A DNA stretch of 13,587 bases from Pseudomonadota bacterium (GTDB taxonomy: Bacteria; Pseudomonadota; Alphaproteobacteria; Caulobacterales; Caulobacteraceae), in assembly GCA_023434015.1 (NCBI GenBank), contig JAEYTM010000309.1, forward strand, positions 1 to 13,587, read 5' to 3'. Under the pieces are notes generated by a model. The model worked only from the letters and a program-made list of their open reading frames with translations. It was not told where the DNA came from and made no database searches. Positions 1 to 6,606 of the stretch are shown piece after piece (position 1 is the first letter of the stretch; each line of letters starts with the position of its first letter). The translations under genes and the position numbers were made by a program.

Positions 1-2400
1 GTGCTGGGCCTGGTGAAGGCGCAGCAGGTGAAGAATGCGGTCATCGTGCCGGTCGGTTCGAAGGGGGGTTTCTATCCGAAACAGCTGCCGGCGGGCGGGG
101 CGCCCGACGAGATCCGCGCCGAAGGAATCCGCGCCTACAAGACCTTCCTGCAGAGCCTGCTGGACATCACCGACAACCTGACCGCCGAAGGCGCCGTCAC
201 CCGTCCGCCGGCGGTGGTCGCCCACGACGGCGACGACCCCTATCTGGTGGTGGCCGCCGACAAGGGCACGGCGAGCTTCTCCGACATCGCCAACGGCGTG
301 GCCGAGTCCTACGGCTTTTGGCTGGGCGACGCCTTCGCCTCCGGCGGCTCGGCCGGCTACGACCACAAGGGCATGGGGATCACCGCGCGCGGCGCCTGGG
401 AAGCGGTGAAGCGCCACTTCCGCGAGCTGGGCAAGGACATCCAGGCGGAGCCGTTCACGGCCGTCGGCGTCGGCGACATGTCCGGCGACGTGTTCGGCAA
501 CGGCATGTTGCTGTCCAACCAGACGCGACTGGTGGCGGCCTTCGACCACCGCCACGTGTTCCTCGATCCCGATCCGGACCCGGCCACCTCATGGGCCGAG
601 CGCAAGCGAATGTTCGAGCTGCCGCGCTCCTCCTGGGACGACTATGACCGCAAGCTGATCTCCAAGGGCGGCGGGGTGTTTCCGCGCAGCCTGAAGTCGA
701 TCCCGCTGACGCCGGAAGTCCGCGCGCTGCTCGGCGTCACGGCGGAGGCCCTGGCTCCCGCCGAGCTGATCACCGCCATCCTCAGGGCCGAGGTCGAGCT
801 GCTCTATCTCGGCGGCATCGGCACCTATGTGAAGGCCGCCGACGAGGCGAACGCCCAGGTCGGCGACAAGGCCAACGACGCGGTGCGCGTCAACGGCGCC
901 GACCTGCGGGTCCAGGTGGTCGGCGAAGGCGCCAACCTCGGCTTCACCCAGGCCGGCCGGATCGAGTTCGCCCGGCGCGGGGGGCGGATCGACACCGACG
1001 CCATCGACAACTCGGCCGGCGTGGACACCTCCGATCACGAGGTGAACATCAAGATCCTTACCGGCATGCTGGAGCGGACGGGGGAGCTCACCCGCAAGAA
1101 GCGCGATGTGCTGCTGCGCTCCATGGTCGACGATGTCGCGACCCATGTGCTGGCGCACAACTACGACCAGACCCTGGCCCTCTCGCTGCTGCAGATGGAC
1201 GCGGCCGGCGAGCTGGAACCTCACGCGGCCTTCATGGCCGAGCTGGAAGCCGCCGGACGACTCGACCGCGCGGTGGAGGGGCTGCCGGACAATGCCGAGA
1301 TCGGCGAACGCAAGGCGGCCGGCCTGGGTCTCGCGCGGCCGGAGCTGGCTGTCCTGCTGGCCTATGGCAAGCTGGAGCTGAAGCGCCGCATCCTCGCCTC
1401 CGACGCCCCGGACGACCAGTTCTTCGAGGGTCGCCTGGAAGCCTACTTCCCCAAAGGCCTGCGCCGGTGGAGCGAGCCCATGCGCCGGCACCGTCTGCGC
1501 CGGGACATCATCGCCACGGTGATCGCCAACGACGTGGTCAACCGCTGCGGCCCGAGCTTCCCCTCGCGGCTGATGGCGGCGGCGAACTGCGACGTGACCG
1601 CCTTTACCGCTGGCTACGAGGCGGCCAAGGCGGTGCTCGACGCCCCGACGCAGTGGGACGCGGTGGCGGCGCTCGACGGCAAGATTCCGGCCGCGGGCCA
1701 GATGGCCCTGTTCCGGCAGATCTCCGCCGCCCTGCGCGGAGCGACCTTCTGGCTGGCCCGCCGCGCGGCGCGCGAGAAGCTCGGCGTCGAGGCGCTGATC
1801 GCGCGTTACGGCGCGGACTTCGCCAGCCTGCGCAGGCTGATGCCGGATATCGCCTCGCCGGTGGAGCGCGCTTCGATCGCCCATCGCTCGGGCCTGATGG
1901 TCGAGGCCGGCGCGCCGGCCGAGACGGCCGAGGCGGTGGCCATCCTGCTGTCGCTGACCACGGCGGCCGACCTCGTCGATCTGGCCGAGGCGTCGAGCTG
2001 GCCGTTGCCCAACGTCGCGCGGCTCTACCATGCGGCCGGGGCGGCCTTCGCCTTCGACCGGTTGCGATCGGCGGCGGCCGGCTATCGGGTCGGCGACACC
2101 TTCGAACGCACGGCGCTGCGCCGGCTGATCGAGGACCTGCTGGCCGAACAGACCGAGGTCACGCGGGCGATCATGGACTTCGCCGGGGGCCCCAAGGCCG
2201 CGGCCGACGATCGCAAGGCGCAGGCCGCGGTCGCCGCCTGGGCTGAGCTGCGCCCCGCGCCGGTGGGCGTGGCCGCGCGCACGGTCGGGGAGATCGAGGC
2301 CGCCGGGGGCGACTGGACCTTCGCCAAGCTGACCATCGCCAACGCGGCGCTGCGCGAGCTCGCGGCGGAGGGCGCGCGGCCGAAGCGTAAGCGGGGGTAG
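1..2400 (+). CDS. gdhZ: NAD-dependent glutamate dehydrogenase, C-terminal half (5' end outside window)
   Basis: Oxidative deamination of L-glutamate to 2-oxoglutarate with NAD+, by the large (about 180 kDa, roughly 1,600-residue) class of glutamate dehydrogenase. About 799 codons are present and the frame is already open at base 1, so the first GTG is an internal Val codon and the true start lies upstream. Family blocks visible (fragment numbering): VPVGSKGGF at 16-24, DKGTASFSD at 87-95, GDMSGDVFGNG at 158-168, HVFLDPDPD at 185-193, and the GEGANLGFTQAGR block near 305-318. It ends in a basic tail (PKRKRG) and TAG. In Caulobacter crescentus the orthologue, GdhZ, also binds FtsZ and slows division during glutamate catabolism; that role here is inference from taxonomy. 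The gene converges on purH. Family assignment is near certain; the symbol is less sure. Confidence 0.95.
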   Translation: MLGLVKAQQVKNAVIVPVGSKGGFYPKQLPAGGAPDEIRAEGIRAYKTFLQSLLDITDNLTAEGAVTRPPAVVAHDGDDPYLVVAADKGTASFSDIANGVAESYGFWLGDAFASGGSAGYDHKGMGITARGAWEAVKRHFRELGKDIQAEPFTAVGVGDMSGDVFGNGMLLSNQTRLVAAFDHRHVFLDPDPDPATSWAERKRMFELPRSSWDDYDRKLISKGGGVFPRSLKSIPLTPEVRALLGVTAEALAPAELITAILRAEVELLYLGGIGTYVKAADEANAQVGDKANDAVRVNGADLRVQVVGEGANLGFTQAGRIEFARRGGRIDTDAIDNSAGVDTSDHEVNIKILTGMLERTGELTRKKRDVLLRSMVDDVATHVLAHNYDQTLALSLLQMDAAGELEPHAAFMAELEAAGRLDRAVEGLPDNAEIGERKAAGLGLARPELAVLLAYGKLELKRRILASDAPDDQFFEGRLEAYFPKGLRRWSEPMRRHRLRRDIIATVIANDVVNRCGPSFPSRLMAAANCDVTAFTAGYEAAKAVLDAPTQWDAVAALDGKIPAAGQMALFRQISAALRGATFWLARRAAREKLGVEALIARYGADFASLRRLMPDIASPVERASIAHRSGLMVEAGAPAETAEAVAILLSLTTAADLVDLAEASSWPLPNVARLYHAAGAAFAFDRLRSAAAGYRVGDTFERTALRRLIEDLLAEQTEVTRAIMDFAGGPKAAADDRKAQAAVAAWAELRPAPVGVAARTVGEIEAAGGDWTFAKLTIANAALRELAAEGARPKRKRG

Positions 2401-2404
2401 ACAG

Positions 2405-2435
2405 AGAGGCTCCCCCCGCCAAGGGGGGAGCCTCT
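2405..2435. terminator. Perfect 13-bp inverted repeat between convergent genes
   Basis: AGAGGCTCCCCCC (2405-2417) and its exact reverse complement (2423-2435) flank a 5-base loop (2418-2422). It fills the 39-bp gap between the stops of the glutamate dehydrogenase gene (+) and purH (-), so it can fold in both transcripts. No T-tract follows on either strand. It is therefore not a textbook intrinsic terminator; it may instead act as a bidirectional 3'-end-stabilising hairpin or a weak terminator. Confidence 0.65.
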
Positions 2436-2439
2436 GATC

Positions 2440-4035
2440 CTAGTGCCGGAAGACGCGGACGCCGGTGAAGACCATGGCCAGTCCGCGTTCGTCGGCCGCA
2501 TCGATGACCTTCTGGTCGCCGATCGAGCCGCCGGGCTGGATGACCGCGGTGCAGCCGGCTTCGGCGGCCTGGATCAGACCGTCGGGGAAGGGGAAGAACG
2601 CCTCCGACGCACAGGCCGACCCCGTCAGGTCGAGACCGAAGTCGGCGGCGCGCAGGGCGGCGATGCGGGCGGAATCCTTGCGGTTCATCTGGCCGGCGCC
2701 GACGCCGAGGGTCTGGCCCTCGCGGGCGTAGACGATGGCGTTGGACTTCACGTGCTTGGCGATGGTGAAGGCGAACAGCATGTCGCGCACCTCGGCCTCG
2801 GTGGGCGCGCGCTTGGTCACGACCTTCAGGTCGGCCGGCGTCAGGCGGGCGGCGTCGCGGCTCTGCACCAGGAAACCGCCAGCCACCGAGCGGAAGGTGT
2901 CTCCGCCGGCTGCGGGGTCGGGCAGGCCGCCGGTGGTCAGCAGGCGGACGTTCTTCTTGGCGGCGAACAGGGCGACCGCGTCCTCGTCGGCCTCGGGGGC
3001 GATGACGACCTCGGTGAAGACCTTGAGGATCTGCTCGGCCGTGGCCGCGTCGAGCCGGCGGTTGAGCGCGACGATGCCGCCGAAGGCGCTGGTCGGATCG
3101 CAGGCCAGGGCGCGGGCGTAGGCCTCCACCAGCGTCGAGCCGGTGGCCACGCCGCAGGGATTGGCGTGCTTGATGATGGCGACGGCGGGCGCGGCGGCTG
3201 GGTCGAACTCGGCGATCAGCTCGAAGGCTGCGTCGGTGTCGTTGATGTTGTTGTAGCTCAGCTCCTTGCCCTGGAGCTGCCTGGCGGTGGCGACGCCGAT
3301 GCGCGGGTTGGCGAACCGGTAGAAGGCCGCGTTCTGATGCGGGTTCTCGCCGTAGCGCATGGTCTGCACCAGTTCCCCGGCGAAGCTGCGGCGGCGCGGG
3401 GCGGCGTCGCCCAGGGCCTCGGCGAACCAGCCGGAAATGGCGGCGTCATAGGCCGCCGTGCGGGCGTAGGCCCGGGCCGCCAGCCGCTTGCGAAGCTCCA
3501 GCGTGGTCGCGCCGTCATTGGCCTGCATCGCCTCGATCACCTCGGCGACGTCGGCTGGCTCGGTGCAGACCGCGACATAGCCGTGGTTCTTGGCCGCCGA
3601 GCGGATCATCGCCGGGCCGCCGATGTCGATGTTCTCCACCGCCGTCGCATAGTCGGCGCCCGCTGCAATGGTCGCCTCGAACGGGTAGAGATTGACGTAG
3701 ACGAGGTCGATCCCGCCGATCCCGTGCTCGTCCATCGCCTTCTTGTGCTCGGGCGCGTCGCGCACCCCCAGCAGGCCGCCGTGGACGACGGGGTGCAGGG
3801 TCTTTACCCGCCCGTCCATCATCTCCGGGAATCCGGTCAGGTCGGCGATGTCCTTCACCGGCAGGCCGGCGTCGGCGATGGCCTTGCGCGTGCCGCCGGT
3901 CGAAACCAGCTCCACCCCGGCCGTGGAAAGCGCGCGGGCGAAATCGATCAGGCCGGTCTTGTCGGAGACCGAGATCAGCGCGCGGCGGATCGGGGCGTGG
4001 TCGGGGGCGGCGGGGAAATCGGGAGCGGCAGGCAC
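2440..4035 (-). CDS. purH: Bifunctional AICAR formyltransferase / IMP cyclohydrolase
   Basis: Catalyses the last two steps of de novo purine synthesis: AICAR + 10-formyl-THF to FAICAR, then ring closure to IMP. 531 aa, normal for the family. The N-terminal IMP cyclohydrolase (MGS-like) domain spans about 18-165. K78 (VKTLHP), D137 and K149 (DIGGPAMIRSAAKN) match human K66, D125 and K137. The formyltransferase domain follows, with KHANPCG at 289-295 (catalytic K289-H290), AFGG 317-320, KHVKSNAIV 427-435, GAGQMNR 446-452, SEAFFPFPDG 477-486 and QPGGSIGD 500-507. The C-terminus is FTGVRVFRH, with V where many bacteria have H. The start is GTG at 4035-4033: AGAGGA sits 7 bases upstream, and an ATG 5 bases upstream is out of frame and too close to that site. 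A ZTP riboswitch occupies the leader. Last gene of the minus-strand block. Confidence 0.98.
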   Translation of the reverse strand: MPAAPDFPAAPDHAPIRRALISVSDKTGLIDFARALSTAGVELVSTGGTRKAIADAGLPVKDIADLTGFPEMMDGRVKTLHPVVHGGLLGVRDAPEHKKAMDEHGIGGIDLVYVNLYPFEATIAAGADYATAVENIDIGGPAMIRSAAKNHGYVAVCTEPADVAEVIEAMQANDGATTLELRKRLAARAYARTAAYDAAISGWFAEALGDAAPRRRSFAGELVQTMRYGENPHQNAAFYRFANPRIGVATARQLQGKELSYNNINDTDAAFELIAEFDPAAAPAVAIIKHANPCGVATGSTLVEAYARALACDPTSAFGGIVALNRRLDAATAEQILKVFTEVVIAPEADEDAVALFAAKKNVRLLTTGGLPDPAAGGDTFRSVAGGFLVQSRDAARLTPADLKVVTKRAPTEAEVRDMLFAFTIAKHVKSNAIVYAREGQTLGVGAGQMNRKDSARIAALRAADFGLDLTGSACASEAFFPFPDGLIQAAEAGCTAVIQPGGSIGDQKVIDAADERGLAMVFTGVRVFRH

Positions 4036-4064
4036 GGCATCGTCCTCTGAAATGGCGCGGAAAA

Positions 4065-4140
4065 TGCCCAGGCGAGCGGCGGTCTATGGTCCCTTGCGCT
4101 CCCCGGTGGTCGCCCACCTAATTCGCCAGTCACGCCGGGA
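4065..4140 (-). promoter_or_regulatory. ZTP/ZMP riboswitch (pfl motif) in the purH leader
   Basis: The minus-strand RNA reads like the textbook pfl aptamer. Core elements are CGTGACTGGCGAA (4134-4122), GGTGG-gcga-CCACC (4118-4105), GGGGAGCG (4104-4097) and the 3' signature CGCCTGGGCA (4074-4065). P1: TCCC + GCGT (4140-4137, 4135-4132) pairs with GCGC + GGGA (4099-4096, 4093-4090) around a small internal loop. P2: 4118-4114 with 4109-4105, closed by a GCGA tetraloop. Pseudoknot: GGCG (4127-4124) with CGCC (4074-4071). The class binds ZTP/ZMP, the AICAR nucleotides that accumulate when 10-formyl-THF runs short, and switches on purine and one-carbon genes. purH, the enzyme that consumes AICAR, starts 29 bases downstream, a classic target. 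Assigned by recalled consensus and covarying helices, not by a covariance search. Confidence 0.9.
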
Positions 4141-4147
4141 TGGCGCC

Positions 4148-4176
4148 CGCTTAGGCCCCCGCGTCGGCCGCGTCAA
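4148..4176 (-). promoter_or_regulatory. Candidate purH promoter overlapping the upstream stop codon
   Basis: On the minus strand TTGACGC (4176-4170) is a perfect match to the -35 of the Caulobacter housekeeping promoter consensus (TTGACGS-N10-14-GCTANAWC, from memory). The -10 region CCTAAGCG (4155-4148) is weaker: it keeps only the CTAA core and includes the TAA stop of the heparinase-family gene. Predicted transcription start is about 4141, just ahead of the first P1 base of the riboswitch at 4140, which is the main reason to take it seriously. Confidence 0.45.
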
Positions 4177-5884
4177 CGCGGCTCGCCGCCGCGAGTTTCC
4201 AGCGGACGCGGGCGCCGGCGTCCATCCGGGCCTGACCGCGCAGGACGATCTGTTGCGCCCGCCGCGGCCGGCCATCCTGGTAGTGAATGGACGGCTCGAT
4301 CACGACCTCCAGAGCGTCGCTGCGCAGCCACCAGCCGGTCTCCTCGCCCTCGGCCTTGAGCAGGACGCTCTTGCGGTCCCGGGCGATCAGGGCGCTGACC
4401 TCGGGATGCAGGTGGAAGCGGACGGTGAACGGGATGAACCGCCGTCCTTCGGGTGTGGTCTCGGCTTCCGGGACCTCACGCGTGAAGCGGTCCTCGCCGC
4501 GCAGTTCGTCCGCCTCCAGGTCGAGGTAGAGACGCCGCTCGTGGCGCAGGCCAAAGCGGCGCACCCAGCCGTCGTGCCGCAGCTCCAGCCAGAGCGCGCC
4601 CGGAGCCTCGTGCCGGCGGGCCTCGACCAGGTGGTCGGCGTCGCGCAGCCGCGGGCCCAGCAGCCGGGCGGGAAAACCGCGCAGCGGCTCGCCGCAGGCG
4701 GCGTCACCGATGGAGGCGGTCGAGGCGGCGTCCACCAGCCGCATGGCCTGGGGCCCGTAGGCGTCCGGCGACCAGCCCCCGCCGACGATCAGCCGTCGCC
4801 CGCCGGCAAGGATTTCGACGGCCAGCGGCTGCGCGCAGGCGGCGATGCTCCACGCGCCCTGCGCCGGCGCGTCCCCATCGGCGATGAGTTGCAGAGAGCG
4901 ACTCTCCAGCCGGTGGTAGCCATTGCGAAGGACGGGCACGCCGCGGTCGGCGACGCCGTCGTCGGCGCGCGCGGCGGCGACATAGGCCGCGTCGAGTTCC
5001 TCGCCACCCTGGAATGCGGCCAGGCGTCCATCGGCCAGGGTGAAGAACCGAGCCGCCCCGGCCAGGCGGTCGATCGCGCGCAGCATTTCGTCGGGGGCGG
5101 CGACTCCCTGCTGCACCAGGCCGTCGTCCAGGGCGGTGAGATCGAACAGCAGTTCCAGCGCGGCCTGCGGATTGCGCGATCTGTGGCCGCCGTCCGGCCC
5201 GACTGTCGCCGGCAGCACCTGTTCCAGCCGCGCAAGCGCCCGCTCCAGAAGCTTCTGGGCGGCCGGGCCGCTCAGCGCCGTGGCCGCGACCGCGGCGGCG
5301 ACCGCGCGCTCCGCGGCGCGCATCGGCCCGTCGCCAACCTCCAGCAGACGCCGGGCCTGTCGGGCGAGATCGAGGGCGATCGCGGCTGTCTCCGCCTCGG
5401 ACGCCCTGGCGCAGACGGCGCGGGCGGCGCAGGCGAGATTGAAGGTGCGGCGCTCCAGAGCCTCGGGGCTCCAGGCGAAGCTGTTCCAGCGCCCGAAGGT
5501 GCGCCGCCACTCGAGGGTCAGGCGCAGGGCCTCCTCGGCCCCGGGTTCGCCCAGGACCGTCAGGTCGCGCAACCAGTCGAAGCGGTGCAGGGCGACGGCG
5601 AACCGCCGGCTCGGACTGGGCTGATTCCAGGGGTCTCCGCCCGGCCCGGGCGTCAGATTGCCGCCGGCGAAGACGAAGGCTCCGGCCAGGATGCGGCGGC
5701 CGTTGTCCGGATCAGGTGGGCGCAGGTCCTTCGGCGCCGCGCCGAGTCCATCGGGTCGCGGCCGGGCGAGCAGCCAGCGATGGAGCGGCGTGCCGGCCCA
5801 CTCCTCGCGGACCTGACGTTGGATTGCGACCGCCACGGCGAGCGCTCCGTAGCGGCCAGGGATGCGCGAGAGCGGTCCTGCCAT
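4151..5884 (-). CDS. Heparinase II/III family protein, predicted cytoplasmic
   Basis: 577 aa with the layout of the heparinase II/III polysaccharide-lyase-like family. There is a helical, toroid-like N-terminal half (about 30-300) with family-like signatures GRWNSFAWSP (131-140), DGGHRSRNP (231-239) with a candidate catalytic H234, and FQGGEE (291-296). A beta-rich C-terminal half follows, containing GYHRLES (322-328), SIAACAQPLAVEI and FHLHPEV. No clear signal peptide or membrane segment is seen, unlike secreted lyases. ATG start at 5884-5882, 18 bases after the rpe stop, behind a G-rich stretch that could serve as ribosome binding site; the gene is therefore likely cotranscribed with rsmB and rpe. 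From memory, a gene of this family beside rsmB/purH recurs in Alphaproteobacteria. The substrate is unknown; it may process or bind an acidic glycan, or have lost lyase activity. Confidence 0.82.
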   Translation of the reverse strand: MAGPLSRIPGRYGALAVAVAIQRQVREEWAGTPLHRWLLARPRPDGLGAAPKDLRPPDPDNGRRILAGAFVFAGGNLTPGPGGDPWNQPSPSRRFAVALHRFDWLRDLTVLGEPGAEEALRLTLEWRRTFGRWNSFAWSPEALERRTFNLACAARAVCARASEAETAAIALDLARQARRLLEVGDGPMRAAERAVAAAVAATALSGPAAQKLLERALARLEQVLPATVGPDGGHRSRNPQAALELLFDLTALDDGLVQQGVAAPDEMLRAIDRLAGAARFFTLADGRLAAFQGGEELDAAYVAAARADDGVADRGVPVLRNGYHRLESRSLQLIADGDAPAQGAWSIAACAQPLAVEILAGGRRLIVGGGWSPDAYGPQAMRLVDAASTASIGDAACGEPLRGFPARLLGPRLRDADHLVEARRHEAPGALWLELRHDGWVRRFGLRHERRLYLDLEADELRGEDRFTREVPEAETTPEGRRFIPFTVRFHLHPEVSALIARDRKSVLLKAEGEETGWWLRSDALEVVIEPSIHYQDGRPRRAQQIVLRGQARMDAGARVRWKLAAASRVDAADAGA

Positions 5885-5902
5885 GCCCCGCCCCGGCCCC
5901 CG

Positions 5903-6565
5903 TCAACCGCCGCGCAGGGCGCGGATGTTGTCGGCGTAGGCCGGCGGACCGCCGCGGAAGACCGCGCTGCCCGCCACCAGGGCTGTAGCGCCGGCCGCGA
6001 CGCAACGGGGCGCCGTCTCTGGCGTCACCCCGCCATCGACCTCCAGGATGATGTCGCAGCCGCTGTCGTCGATCATCCGCCGCAGCCGTTCGACCTTGGC
6101 GAGTTGGGAGGAGATGAAGCTCTGGCCCCCGAAGCCGGGATTGACCGACATCACCAGCACCAGGTCGACGTCTTCCATGATCCACTGGATCACCGACGGA
6201 TCGGTCGAGGGATTGAACACCACGCCGGCCTTGGCGCCGAGTTCGCGGATGCGGCGCAGGGTGCGGTGCAGGTGCGGGCCGGCCTCGGGATGGACGCTGA
6301 TCAGGTCGGCGCCGGCCGCCCGGAAAGCTTCCAGATAAGGGTCGGCAGGGCTGATCATCAGATGAACGTCGAACGGGATGGTCGCATGCGGACGCAGCGC
6401 CTTCACCACGTCCGGACCGATTGTGATGTTGGGCACGAAATGGCCGTCCATCACATCGACATGGACCCAGTCGGCGCCGGCGGCTTCGATGGCGCGGACT
6501 TCCTCGCCCAGCTTGGCGAAGTCGGACGCCAGGATGGACGGGGCGATGATGGTTCGGGACGACAT
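5903..6565 (-). CDS. rpe: Ribulose-phosphate 3-epimerase
   Basis: Interconverts D-ribulose 5-phosphate and D-xylulose 5-phosphate in the non-oxidative pentose phosphate pathway, in the cytosol. 220 aa, the usual length for a TIM-barrel epimerase. Active-site landmarks: S10 (APSILASDF), H35 and D37 (HVDVMDGHFVPN), H68 (FDVHLM), NPGFGGQ at 142-148, catalytic D177 (EVDGGV), and the phosphate-binding GSAVF at 199-203. ATG start at 6565-6563. An in-frame TAG two codons upstream excludes a longer protein, and the N-terminus matches the family. No good ribosome binding site lies next to the ATG; a GGAGGG about 20 bases upstream is too far, so translation may depend on coupling to rsmB, which stops 41 bases upstream. 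The heparinase-family gene follows after 18 bases. Confidence 0.98.
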   Translation of the reverse strand: MSSRTIIAPSILASDFAKLGEEVRAIEAAGADWVHVDVMDGHFVPNITIGPDVVKALRPHATIPFDVHLMISPADPYLEAFRAAGADLISVHPEAGPHLHRTLRRIRELGAKAGVVFNPSTDPSVIQWIMEDVDLVLVMSVNPGFGGQSFISSQLAKVERLRRMIDDSGCDIILEVDGGVTPETAPRCVAAGATALVAGSAVFRGGPPAYADNIRALRGG

Positions 6566-6606
6566 GGCCTAGGGCTTAACTGAATCCCTCCGGCCGGTGA
6601 AGGCCG

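Noticed and set aside
2443..4050. 535-codon open frame antisense to purH
   Set aside because: Its translation is low-complexity Gly/Ala/Arg/Val with no family signature. It mirrors the high-GC third codon positions of purH, which is unmistakable.
3743..6583. 946-codon plus-strand open frame across purH, the heparinase-family gene and rpe
   Set aside because: It spans three well-supported opposite-strand genes and the riboswitch, and shows no recognisable domain; a GC-rich shadow.
6591..6606. CGGCC/GGCCG 5-bp hairpin between rsmB and rpe as a terminator
   Set aside because: Too short, no T-tract, and the genes are otherwise arranged as an operon.
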